Assembly (NCBI GenBank): GCA_001949185.1
Contig: BDGG01000008.1
Span: 1,714,761 to 1,741,315, forward strand
From: Ramazzottius varieornatus
Lineage: Eukaryota > Tardigrada > Eutardigrada > Parachela > Ramazzottiidae
Length of the DNA: 26,555 bases
Reading direction: 5' to 3'
A program made the position numbers and the translations under genes. Below the pieces are notes generated by a model that was not told where the DNA came from, did not search any database, and worked only from the letters and a program-made list of their open reading frames with translations. Positions 10,843 through 21,219 of the stretch are shown here, piece by piece; positions within the stretch are counted from its first letter, which is position 1; the number at the start of each line of letters is the position of its first letter.

Positions 10843-11051
10843 GTTTCCTGTGCCAAGTGCCAACTGCCAAGGGCCAAAGCTCAAAGTGCAAGCAAAAAGA
10901 ACGGGACGGACATGACGTCAATGATTTCGTCACAGCCGAATGGATGCTGTATGACGTTGTAACGTACACGGCTGCACTGACAGCCGCACTCGGTGCATAA
11001 AGGGGCACAGATGGAAGCAATTCGGTTAATTTTGATTTTTCTCCGTGGAAC

Positions 11052-14000
11052 ATGAAGCTTCACACCATGGCTTCGATTCCAGGCTCTACAACTTCCTCCC
11101 GACTATTTAGCTTACAGCCCGTAGACGATCGTGATGGGTTGGAGGAGGTGAGATTCGGCATCCAGAGACTACAAACGCTCCGTCGCTCCTTGTTTCAAAA
11201 TTCTCTCTGCCAAGCTCAGGACGTAGTGTAGGGGTGCGAGGCACGACTCTTACTAGATCGACACCTGGACTTTGGGGGGAGGGGGTCGTGCCGAACGCCC
11301 TTTTGGGTTTTCGACGTTCCGTACTTCCGTTGTCCAGCGAGATGAGGTCTTGGACTCTTGGCAATCTTGTGCACTGACCACTGTTCCCCTTGCAGAGACT
11401 CGAACGGAATTATGCTTTCGTTACCAGCATACAGAATGGCGTTTCGGAAAAGGAAGGAAGAGATCTTTTAAGTCAGGCTGTAAGTCACTTTTACGAGATC
11501 GATATACTGTGGAAATCTACTCCCGCTCATCGTACTTTCTTCGTTCGCAGGTCAGTCAAGCTGCCGGAAAATGTCAAGATTTAGTCGACGGATTGCTGTA
11601 TGGTATTCTGACGGATGCTTCATCGGCGGACCGAGTAAGAATGTAGTCCACTCCGTCGCAATAACTGCGGATCTCGATTTCATGAAATCATGGATTGTTC
11701 TCGTTCTTAGTTCCTGAAAGACCTGACGACGTTGTCGATGGTCTCCTCTACCAACACCGAAGCTCTCCCCTGGGCCGTCAAGACTCTCCACGTTCTAGGT
11801 TTTGACAAATTCAACAAGCTCTCCGAAACTTCGCGTCGACAGTGTCTGTGGTTGCTGAAACAGTTGATGAAGGCTGGCAGTACCACCCCGGCTCTGCCAG
11901 GTGCCGTCATAGCCTTCCTGCGCCAGTTGACCGCCGGCGATCACTGGAAGAATCAAGCCCTCATCGAAGGGTTTCTCGACGTTTTCGCCGACAATCGTCA
12001 ATACTTGGAGGGTCCAGCCGGTGTCCCCATCCTCCAGATGGCTTTCATCGTGTTCTCGAGACTTATCCAGTACCACCATAGAGACCTGCAGTACCAGAGT
12101 ATCAAAGATAGAGAAGTGGACTTCTGCATCGACTGGATACGCACTCGGGTGTGTCTGACCGAATAAGTGGAACACTAAACACACTTGATATTAAAACAAG
12201 AACACAAAACATTTTCCAGCCAAACAAAACCGATAGAATCATTTTTCAAGTGGCGCACGTTTTCACCATGCGCCACTTGAGAAAACAACCATGTCGGTCA
12301 GATAGTTTTCCCCTGTGGCGCACGCTTTCATCTAGTAGCACTGAGAACGTGCGCCACTTGGAAAAATCATTCGTTACAGTTTGTATTGCCGGGCTGCCTT
12401 TCATTCGGTGCTTTACTTTACAGTTTTCGGAATGTTTCCTTCCGCTGGGTAAAGAACTCGCCCGTTCCCTTCTGGCCATTTCCAAGATGCCCAAAATGAA
12501 GGAAGTGTGGCAAGACGCAATCAGCAACGGTAAAGCCCTCAGCAGTACCTTCGAAGGACTCCCGCAGCTCCTTCAGGTCCCATTGCGCAGTATCCGCTGG
12601 ATCATTGCACACCATGTGACGACTGAGCTAGATAAGAAGATCAACTTCCTTTTGAGTCAAGTCCGCGCGGCCCAACATGCTCGGTATTCGGAGATTTTCG
12701 TTCGTCAGTACTTGAACAGTCCAGAAAGCGAGCTGTTGTTGCCCGAAATCATTCGGTTTGTCGTGCGGGTTGTCCATCCGACGAATGAAGTCCTGGCTTC
12801 GGATGTTCTGCAAAGATGGAACTTTATCCTCCTTCTCCTCATGCAATGCAAAGTAGGATAGTTTCGTACAGCTGCTGATAGATTTCTAAGAAGATTATAA
12901 TCATCGGGTTTTATCTATCATTACAGACTGCCGCAGCGTTGAATAGCAGTCTCCTTGCCCTCTTTTACGATTGGCTTCTGGTGGACGCTACCGACAACAA
13001 CATCATGTTTATCGGTAAGCTCTCTTTGTGCTTTCAGTGGTCCGTAGTCCCCCGATATTTTTTTTCGTGTTTGCTTGACGGGTGCCATTTTTGTTGTCTA
13101 CACCTGTAGAGCCAGCGATACTCCTCCTGATGCATATCCGTCTACACAACAACGTGAAAGTACTGAACAAACCACTGTTTTCCACACTTATCACATACCT
13201 GTGCAAGGTAATTTGATCCGCAACCACTAAAATCTCGACTGGGATTTCAGTATTTTCAAAAAAAACGTGAATATTTGTTTTTCGAAAATGGGGAGGTCGA
13301 AAACGAAGCGTACAGGATGGCTATTTGAAGTGGCGCACTCTTCCTGCCAATAACAGCGAATAAGTCCGCTACTCCAGATAACAATGTTATACGTTCTGTT
13401 TGCTGCTCTCCACTTGTTTTGTTCGTCATTTAAATCTTTAGAAAATGATGGCAATTAATGTTCTTTTCTCGTAGACGCCGTTTGAGCTCTTTCCCACCTT
13501 GTCGGAAAGGCTTCGCCAGAACGTGGTCATGTGTTTCCGTCACGTAATGGAGAAACGCGTCGTCCAAGCCAACATGCCGGAAATGCTGACGGAACCGCTG
13601 AACGAAGAACAACGGCTCGTCCTCCGCAAGACTTTCCCTGAAATCTTTGGTCCTCTTTCAGACGATCCCTCCCTTCCATCACCCTCCACAGCCAACAACG
13701 GTCGAGCCCTGGAAAGCAAAGAGAATCTCGTCGAAATGGGCGAGCCTGCAGAACCGTCTCACCACGTAAAGGCTTCGTCACCGGAAATCGAGGCAGTATC
13801 TGTAAAGAAAGAACCCAAGGATGAGGTGCCGGTCAGAAATGTCGCCGAGCTGAAGAGTATGTCAACATTGCTGCCGTCACACATTCAAGATCTGCTTCTG
13901 AGGATGAATGGTGGGACGAATGAGGAGCAATGCGCTGCCATGGAAGACTTTGTCGGAGAGATTGTCCACAAGGTATTCCATGCTCTTCGTTGTTTCTTCT

Positions 14001-16285
14001 TCTTCGCTACTTCAGGCTTCGTAACTGAGAACCTCTTGACGGGGTTCATCTTTGTAGGGTCCGGTATTGGAAGACGAGGACTACTGGGAACAACTGGCAG
14101 AAGCGCTGGCTTTTGTCCTGAAACCCAAATGCGATAGGTTCACCATGCCTGCAACCGTCGACGTCCAGTAAGAAAAGTCAGATAAAAAACATTGAAACGC
14201 ACAGGTTCCTTCTGGACTATTAAAAAAAGCTCTTTTGTACAAAGAAAAATACATGGAAGGTCGGTAAACGAAACATGCAAAAGCGTCGTTTCAAGTGGCG
14301 CACACTTTCGTTGTTGCTGCCCGGCAATATGCGCCACTTCAACTGATAATTTTGTATTTTTCGTTTTCCGGTCTCCTTTTGCTTTGCGAGATGGAAGTGA
14401 AGAAGCCCATATTTTGTAGGCGGAGATGTTTCTAGTACTGTACTTCGCTTTCTGATTATTCTATCTTACCGGAAGTGGTCCAGTTGAAATTGCGACTGAT
14501 GTTTACAGGTCCATAGAGAATTCCGTCCAAGCTCCAGTCTTTATCCTCTGTCGGCGCTTATGGGAAGAGAACAACCTAGGCGAGCCTCGGCGTCGCCTGG
14601 CAGCCCTGCTGGGTATCATGGAGCAGTTCATGCCCTCCATCGCCTTCCTCCTTCTCTACTACCTGGTGTACAAGTCCAGCCTGATGAACGACGCTGACCT
14701 GGAAGTGGCCTATGCCGACCTGGAGACCTTCTGGGAAGCCGTCCATGCCCGCATCTCACCTGCCGCCCCACTCAACGCCGAGTCCTACGTAGTCTACTTG
14801 GCTGAATCGTTGAGACGGGCCGGCGAACAAGACCACAAGCTGCTGGTCTACTTGGCCGTGGCTGCACTGCATCATCTTCCGGTGCTGAAGGACCAACCGT
14901 CGGTCGTGGAAGCGCTGGTGGCCTTCATCGACGCATGGGACCTGAAACAGCTGTTAATTCAGATATTGCAGAAGAAGATCAAACTCTTCACGGATAAGGG
15001 CTGTGGACCTGTCATACGTGAGAAATTCATTTATAGATATACTATGTAGTTGCCCAAGTCGCGCAGGTGATCAATATTATTGGTCGGAAGCGCGCGCCAC
15101 TTGGGAAACGATCCTGTACACTTTGTTTACCGAGCTGCCATTTACAAGAATCGCATGAAAAACTGGCAAGACGATCGACCAAAGACATTGTTTCCTTTCA
15201 GGAGAAAGTTTGAAATGGGAGAGTATTGAGCAGACATTCTTCTGGAAGTTGTTCCAAGCCCACAATTTCAAGACGGACAACTGGATGTTCCAGTTGTTGG
15301 AAGTGATTGACTTGAAGAAGCATCCGGAAGCTGCCATGTACTTGATCGAGTATATCAAAGATAAACCGTAAGTGGCTCTGTGGTGGCCTCACACCAGTTA
15401 CATAACATACACACTGTCAGATTACGTAGCATCCAAATAATTCTACATTATTCTGTAGACCGAGGGAAGAAGTTATCCGGGAGTTGATGCGCCGAGACTA
15501 CGACCGAGAGGAAGAAACGTTTATCAGTCTGGCCCTGAACTGGTCCGCCAAAAGTACTGTTGAACAGCTGGGCGACACCATTGCCAAAGTTCTGGCCAAA
15601 GCTGTCAAAGACGCTCAGAAAAAAAGAACGGCTAGCGTGTAAGTGTTTTACAGAAAGACTGATGTCTTCTGAACTGAGATAGACCGCAATTAAACCACTT
15701 ATGTTTGTACGCCTTTCTAGGCCCATGAAGGGAACGAAGCCAGAGAACGTTACAGTAGAGCAGGTGTTGGGTCACATTGAAGGTATTCAGAACTTCGTAG
15801 CTGAACTCGACCAGAGTCGCCAAAGGAAGTCGCGCGATAACGGTAAGAGCTGAGGTCGTTTTTTTCTGTCGTTCGCGTACAATACTGATGACGTTTTCGA
15901 GTTACAGATTTGACTCAAGTGTTGTATCATCCACATCTTCAACTGGCCATCAAACTAGCGAAAGGCGCCGTTTCAGCATCGGTGAAGGACAAGTGAGTGA
16001 CAGACCAAAGATGCATGAGTTCAGTCAGCGACAGATGTCTATAAGCTCTCTTTGGGATCTTTCAGGTACCGAGAGGTTTTCACACTGATCATGGACGAAG
16101 AAGAGGAAGAAGAGAATGTCAAGTCAGGAGCGAAAAAAGGTGCCAAGAGAAAGGGTAAAGCCGGTAAGGCTTCATCGACTTCGAAAGAAGGGAATGACGA
16201 TGAGCCTAGCCATTCGGAAGAAGAAGCCGAAATCCCTGCTCCTCCTCGGAATAAGAAACAGCGAAGCAAGATTAACTCAGACTAG
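11052..16285 (+). CDS. INTS3: Integrator complex subunit 3, 15 exons
   Basis: Exons: 11052-11147, 11396-11479, 11551-11634, 11711-12148, 12424-12852, 12927-13014, 13110-13207, 13475-13972, 14058-14167, 14509-15017, 15202-15367, 15459-15638, 15721-15842, 15908-15992 and 16066-16285. Every phase agrees, giving 1068 residues (human INTS3 is about 1040). The protein is a helical-repeat scaffold of Integrator, which processes snRNAs and attenuates transcription, and of the SOSS single-strand-DNA complex. Family blocks seen: RLERNYAFVTSIQNGVSEKE near the N-terminus, CQDLVDGLLYGILTD, REVDFCIDWIRTR, VHPTNEVLASDVLQRW, LALFYDWLL, FRHVMEKRVVQA, AFLLLYYLVYK and YHPHLQLAIKLA. The tail is acidic then basic (DEEEEEEN, GAKRKGKAGK, NKKQRSK) as in INTS3 and is a likely nuclear-localisation region. 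ATG 11067 (CACCATGG) is an alternative, better-context start five codons in. Introns 4, 7, 9 and 10 carry the CAAGTGGCGCA hairpin repeat. Confidence 0.94.
12247..12279. repeat. CAAGTGGCGCA-family hairpin, INTS3 intron 4, copy 1
   Basis: CAAGTGGCGCA and TGCGCCACTTG are perfect 11-bp arms around an 11-base loop, with A/T pairs (TTTT / AAAA) continuing outward. It is the shortest and most perfect copy in the window. Confidence 0.75.
12314..12360. repeat. CAAGTGGCGCA-family hairpin, INTS3 intron 4, copy 2
   Basis: TGTGGCGCACG pairs with CGTGCGCCACTTG around a 23-base loop (CTTTCATCTAGTAGCACTGA...). It is 34 bases from copy 1 in the same intron. Confidence 0.7.
13327..13376. repeat. CAAGTGGCGCA-family half-hairpin, INTS3 intron 7
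   Basis: The left arm GAAGTGGCGCACTC is intact and the loop has the family motif AATAACAGCGAA. The right arm is degraded (AAGTCCGCTACTCC), so this looks like an older copy. Confidence 0.5.
14292..14340. repeat. CAAGTGGCGCA-family hairpin, INTS3 intron 9
   Basis: CAAGTGGCGCA (14292-14302) pairs with TGCGCCACTT (14330-14339) around a 27-base loop beginning CACTTTCG. Confidence 0.7.
15053..15106. repeat. CAAGTGGCGCA-family hairpin, INTS3 intron 10
   Basis: CCCAAGTCGCGC pairs with GCGCGCCACTTGGG around a 27-base loop. It starts only 35 bases after the exon 10 donor. Confidence 0.6.
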
Positions 16286-16544
16286 GCGGACCTGTATCTC
16301 GATGCGGTTGGAAGCTTCCAGTGATCTCAGAGTTACTTTCAATGTGCTGTAATTTTCTCTTATGGAATCAGCCTTCGAATTCGCCGCGTTTTCTACTAAG
16401 AATCGCTTACTCTAAAACGAAATTAAAAGTAAAGAATTCGAAGTTGTGCATCTGTGCTACGTTCGTTTGAGTAAGGAAAAACCTGGCACACGATGAGCAT
16501 TTCGATGTGTTGACTATCTTCCCTTTTGACGTGCGTCCCTCAGA

Positions 16545-16550
16545 AATAAA
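16545..16550 (+). terminator. Poly(A) signal of INTS3
   Basis: A canonical AATAAA lies 260 bases past the INTS3 stop. An earlier AATTAAA variant at about 16421 could also serve. Confidence 0.45.
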
Positions 16551-16814
16551 AGTTGCGTCACTCAAGTGCATGCTTCATAGGGCAGATAACATTAAAAGTC
16601 GGGCGATTTACTGCTTTACCGCGTCATCTTCTCACATTTAACTGCAAACAGGTGATGCGGAATGTCTCCGCAAATCTGACGAGCGTACTTCCCGAGAATC
16701 AGTGCCGTGTTAGGGCATATTTAAAGTACGGATACAGCAGAGAACCAGATCGCAGTTCTTAACTTTTATAATTCCATATCTTTCGACCGTGGTTCTTTCA
16801 CAGGTTCCTGATAA
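16551..16814. promoter_or_regulatory. Upstream region of the astacin-like locus
   Basis: No gene is recognised. A TATTTAAAG at about 16719-16727 lies about 90 bases before the ATG at 16815 and could be a TATA-like element. Nothing else stands out. Confidence 0.3.
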
Positions 16815-18423
16815 ATGGCTGCCCGTGCAATGATCAACGTGCATCCTGGATATGGGTTCTTCCTCATGGCTCTTCTAGGCTTGGTTGACGCAGGAGCGGC
16901 TGGACTACACCAGATGCTGGCTACAGATACCATCCTACCCAGACCCGGTGTGCGAACTGTTGACGCTGTTCGGTATTGGCCGTTCGGACGAATGCCGTAC
17001 GCTTTCACCGACGACTTCCGTGAGTTCCCTCACTTCCTTACTAAATATATCTAGTATTCTGCACGCAAATCCTGTGCTATCAAGCATAAAGTATTGGTTT
17101 ATAGCCGAAGATGGGAAGCTGTTCATTCGAGCTACCCTCCAAGACCTAATGAACAAGACGAAAGTTAAGATCATCGAAAGGATAGCGGAGAAAGACTACG
17201 CGCTGGTCACTAAGAATGGCGCAGGATGTTCCGCAGTGATAGGACGGCAGGCCGGAGCCCAGCTGCTGACTCTTGCAGGTAAGCACAAACTTCCGCTTAT
17301 CGTGGGGTCTTGATATTGATAGTACCACTAGAATTATGACCAGTATCCCGAATCTGTAGTGGGATGTTACTCCGACAAGATGCCAGTTCTTCACGAGTTC
17401 CTGCATGCTTACGGAATGAACCATGAGCACGTTCGACCAGACCGAGATCAGTATGTCGAGGTCAACTAGACTAACGTAGATCCAGGTAGGCTGTGGTCCA
17501 GATTTAATGGTATTATAATATACCCGAGGGATTCGAATATATCGTGCTACCGGCTTCCCATAGTATGGCGCCGATGGTACCAAATCGAACACGACGAGGC
17601 CATCCGAAGCACTTTGGGTCTTGCGTACGACTTTAAATCAATCATGCACTATTCCCTTGGATGGTCAGGCAAGTGGAACAGCACTACTTGGCAGATGCGC
17701 CGCCGAGCAGAGTACCAAGCGAGTTTGATGGATTTTGAAATTTTGACCGACCTGTCTGCTCTGGATATTGAGAGAGCAAATCTGCTTTACGAGTCCTACG
17801 TTGAACGCTCGAGACCCGAAGACGCCGTCACTGTTCAGGCTTCACTGATATACTATATACTAAACAACGGGCCATCCGCCAGACGCAGACCAGGATGCTC
17901 CACTCTTGTTCGGCCTCTGAACCACAAGTGCCGAATCTTTTTCATGGTGCATCACAAGAGCTTCCCTGACCTACGGTAAGCAAAATCAGAATTCAATTCG
18001 AGACTGTTTTGATGTCATGCGACGACATCGAACTCGCGGAGGGAAAAAGTACTCCCAACCGAAATATTGCTTCCGCAGTGTTTAAGCAATGTAAATGTTT
18101 CCAGACATGGATTGACCGACGCTCCAGTAAGTTACGGCCCCTACGACGATGTCACTTTCCAGTTTCTGAATGGTCAGTACAATATGACGACTGCGCGTGG
18201 TAGCAGGGTTGAGGTGTCTGTAACCGCTTACCTCGCTTACTACAAAGGTGACGTTCCGGTGCAAAATAAACAAGTCAAGCTCGAGGGGACAGAAGGAATC
18301 GCCACTTATATGTTTGTGTATGATACCGCTGCTAACCAGACAAATCCCGTAGTCATGGAACATGACAGGGTGACATCCCGTACGTGGACTAAACTGTATG
18401 TGGGATTCGAGCTGTTGAAGTGA
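16815..18423 (+). pseudogene. Astacin-family (M12A) metalloprotease with in-frame TAG, probable pseudogene
   Basis: Five exons (16815-17019, 17105-17278, 17360-17485, 17564-17975, 18105-18423) join in phase to 411 residue positions plus stop. An intact copy would be a secreted zinc endopeptidase: a hydrophobic signal segment at about 13-30, then RYWPFGRMPYAF, the mature-domain start. The zinc site HEFLHAYGMNHE is at 138-149, followed by VRPDRDQY, and the Met-turn SIMHY is at 194-198. The usual LSALDIERANLLY block ends the domain. A non-catalytic C-terminal extension of about 170 residues follows; I recognise no CUB or ShK pattern in it. Codon 163 (17467-17469) is TAG exactly where astacins have Trp (VN-W-xNV). 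The frame is otherwise open and the splice sites are good, so decay is recent, or this is a polymorphism or assembly error. The Cys pair that normally closes the domain is absent (TKVKI for TCxxF; NLLYESY for NKLYxC). Confidence 0.8.
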
Positions 18424-18575
18424 GGTATCCTCGTGTTCTAGAGGACTTTCAGTCTATTCTTCAAAGAACACAGTTTGCAGTGAGAACGCTCATGCTCTAT
18501 GGAAATTATAGCGAAAGCAGTACAGTAGTCTCATAAACAGAAAATGATAAACAGCGTCTTTACAAAGACATCGAA
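18424..18575. other. Convergent 3' spacer, astacin locus / WDR82
   Basis: Only 152 bases separate the two stops. I see no AATAAA on either strand, so the 3' ends are not defined and may overlap. Confidence 0.4.
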
Positions 18576-19960
18576 CTAATTCAAACGAGGAGCCGGTGTG
18601 CCAGCCGGTATAGTTGAGATCCAAAAACAGGTCATAGAACAGGAAGATGCAAACATGCAATAACGAGGATTAAACTTTGTATACTGGATAGCTCCAGTAT
18701 GGTCCGACTTCAACGTGCAGACCTTGTTGCCACTATCCGTGTTGTACACGTGGATCCGCGAGTCCGTCGAGCCATGGAACACGTACTTCCCATCGGGCGA
18801 GAAGCAAGGCTGGATAGTGTAAGTCTTGTTGTTCAGCACGTTGTTGTAACCCTGGAAGTACAGACGATGAGAATTCCTCCCACGATCAAAAACAGCCACA
18901 GGAAGTACTCACTGAGAAAGTCCAAATCACATTGCCCATGAAGGCGTCCACAGCATAACAGGTGTTGCCAGTTGTGGCTATAAGAATCTGTGTTCCGGTT
19001 GGGCTGAACTTCAACGAGGCCCAGGGCGGAGAATTATTCATTCTTGTCTTCAATGTCGAGAAGGGTTGCTACAAGAAATTTGGACTAACCTCGTGACAGC
19101 ATGCCGAACTCAAACATAAATGAAGAAGTGAACGTACTGCGCCAATTTTGCGGATATCGTGCAAGCGGATCTCCTCAGACCCTACACCGATTGCGACGAT
19201 GAGTCCTTCGGGGTCGTAAGCTGCTACCGGCCGACCAGCACCAACAGGAATGTTGCCCCATGCAGCGGACGTTCCACAATCCCACAGCTTGACGGTTCCG
19301 TCCATCGACGAGGAAAGGAACTGGTCTTCGTTGGGATGCGTACCTAACGTTACAACCCTGCAAAAAAATGTTAAAGATCGTAAAACAAGTGGTGAACTTG
19401 AGAGAGTTTCCTTACGGTTCTGTGTGGCCAGGAAAATACCGTAGATACTTGTTATCCTTCAAGGACAGCAGCCTTATCGTATCTACAAAGAAAAGGAATA
19501 TCAGTCCAAACGTTCCATGCGACAGACGCACGGCGACCGTAGAATCACAGTCAACAGTGCGCCATCAAACCGAAACTATGGGCCAAAACTGTTGGAATAT
19601 TCTCTTCACTTACTGTCGACTTTTGTAGATCCATGTATTACGAGATTGTTGTTGCGTGTAAAGGTAACATGTTCGACGCCGTATTTCTTGCTGTTGACAG
19701 TAGCTTTGACACTGCAAGCACCAAAGGATAATTGCTGGAAGATCTTAAAACTGCGACTCGCCAGTTCGAATTTACCCTGGTTTGTCCACGTCGTAAACGG
19801 TGAGAGATTCGTCCGCGGAGCTGGTGACAAAGACGTCTCCGTGCGGTGAAAAGTCCATGCCATTAATCTGGTCCGTGTTATCCCGAAAGACTTTGGCTAC
19901 TCGGAGACTCTTGATGGTTTCCTCGGGAAGATATGCTGGCTTGGCATCGCCGGATGCCAT
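18576..19960 (-). CDS. WDR82: WD40-repeat protein WDR82 (Swd2 family), six exons
   Basis: Exons on the - strand are 19960-19776, 19711-19614, 19482-19416, 19357-19138, 19068-18913 and 18851-18576, all in phase, giving 333 residues (human WDR82 is 313). The protein is a seven-bladed propeller that recruits SET1/COMPASS to RNA polymerase II and works in the PNUTS-PP1 termination complex, in the nucleus. Family blocks: [20 protein letters not shown] at the start of blade 1, [82 protein letters not shown], and the C-terminal [21 protein letters not shown] used the ATG at 19960; the in-frame GTG at 19993 is not a likely start. The extra length is an N-terminal [16 protein letters not shown] and a C-terminal [10 protein letters not shown]. 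The gene is convergent with the astacin locus. Confidence 0.93.
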
Positions 19961-20201
19961 CGCTACTGCGTCGCGATTGCTCCTCTTTACCACCGAATCT
20001 CACTTCTGCAGTCGTTCTAGGCGAGTACCTGTCCCCCAAAGATATGCTGCTACTGAGCTGTCACCTGCAGAGAAGCAGTCGACGAAGTCAGCTATTTTTC
20101 ACGTTGCAGAAATCAGAAAACAAATCGAACTGGTGATATTTTCAGTCTCTGTTCGGCGGTTCGCTTAATCAAGGCACAAACCTGATTAACAATCAATGGT
20201 A

Positions 20202-20368
20202 CAGTGTACGACAGAATTAACCGTTAAAAACGGGCGTAATACTGCAGCTGGATTATTTATGACTCGGCCAATGAGAATTATACTTTGCTGCACGCGCAAA
20301 TTTCATTGGCTTTATCCATCTGGTTCCATCCAACACCCATTTTCAACGGTTTATTTTGTCGTACACTG
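20202..20368. mobile_element. 167-bp foldback MITE, Tc1/mariner type
   Basis: The element begins CAGTGTACGACA and ends TGTCGTACACTG, and is flanked by TA on both sides (20200-20201 and 20369-20370). The inverted arms match over about 35 bases (AACCGTTRAAAAYGGGYG inside). Weaker pairing, including GCCAATGAGAAT with ATTTCATTGGC, continues almost to the centre. CAGTG ends on a TA duplication are typical of the Tc1/mariner superfamily. It has no coding capacity, so it is non-autonomous. It sits 240 bases upstream of the WDR82 start. Confidence 0.75.
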
Positions 20369-20610
20369 TACGAAGTACCGTTTATAATACCCAAGGGACT
20401 CCGAATCGCAAACTCATCAGAGGAAGCTCGAGCTCCAGACAGCACAATCCTTTACTCAGGATAATTCCCGATTTTTTCTGATTTTTCTAATTTTTTAACG
20501 AAGTTTTCCAAGTTTTTGATGAGTTATGAGTCGTGATTTCGGATTTGATCAATCAACTCTGTACTAATCACTCGAAAATGTTGGCGGATTGATTAATACG
20601 GAATTGATAA

Positions 20611-20654
20611 CCCTGTTGATAGTACCACTTGACGGCACTGCACGATCAACAGGG
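20611..20654. repeat. Short inverted repeat
   Basis: CCCTGTTGAT (20611-20620) and ATCAACAGGG (20645-20654) form a perfect 10-bp stem with a 24-base loop; partial pairing extends outward by three bases. It may be a terminator-like hairpin or an element remnant. Confidence 0.35.
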
Positions 20655-21219
20655 TATAATAATGCACTATGCCTGTACGTACAACAGATGACTAATGGTA
20701 GGGACCACTTTCGGCGCCAAGAAATTTCCCTTTGATCTTCCGCCATAAGCTCAGGCTTGCCATAGTTTGCCCTCGTTTAAGGGCTTTAAGGCCTGAACAG
20801 CTTTCTACGGTGACTCAAGTGGTCTATGATTGATTTTAAAGCTCCGCTGGAAGGCCAGCCTTTGGGCGGAGCTCTCGCAATATTGTTTGATAGAAACACG
20901 GCAACAAGTCTACGTATCGTAAAATAATAAAATAGCAAAAACAACTGGAAACTTGACAGATATCCAGGTTCAAACAGAACTAAAAGTAGTAAACAGCTGC
21001 GGATGAAATCAAAAACACTGCCGTGTACAAATGAAATGTTCAACAGAACTGCGGTATAGTTCCGGTCTGTCGGGTTACGATCAGCGGGCCCTACTGTAAA
21101 AGTTACTGTAATGTTCAAGATGGAGAATACTGGCAGCAATACTGAGGTGAGGTACAAAAGTACAAAAGTCAGTTATGTACATCGAAAAGATCTACGCTGT
21201 ATTACAAAATTTAGTGAGC

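Larger units (their letters stand above)
9905..11051. other. Spacer between TPK1 and INTS3 with repeat remnants
   Basis: No gene is recognised. The stretch should hold the promoters of the two divergent genes. It contains a widely spaced pair of 25-bp inverted copies (10158 and 10818) and a foldback at 10571-10662, described separately, plus a short simple-sequence patch rich in TGCCAA and CAAAG near 10852-10895. Confidence 0.5.
19961..21219. other. Spacer between WDR82 and SMAD4
   Basis: No confident gene. It holds the WDR82 promoter, a MITE at 20202-20368, a short inverted repeat at 20611-20654 and the 3' UTR of SMAD4. A hydrophobic 123-codon frame on the - strand (21157-20786) lies just downstream of the SMAD4 stop. 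It has no recognisable motif and is probably not coding. Confidence 0.45.

Noticed and set aside
11272-11646. 124-codon + strand frame across the start of INTS3
   Set aside because: It runs through INTS3 introns 1 and 2 in a frame different from the family-matching exons.
17467-17469. Reading the astacin TAG as a selenocysteine or programmed recoding site
   Set aside because: Selenocysteine uses TGA, and the expected residue is Trp; nothing near the codon suggests programmed read-through.
20786-21157. Hydrophobic 123-codon frame on the - strand
   Set aside because: No motif, no splice context, and it falls in the probable 3' UTR of SMAD4; hydrophobicity follows from T-rich sequence.
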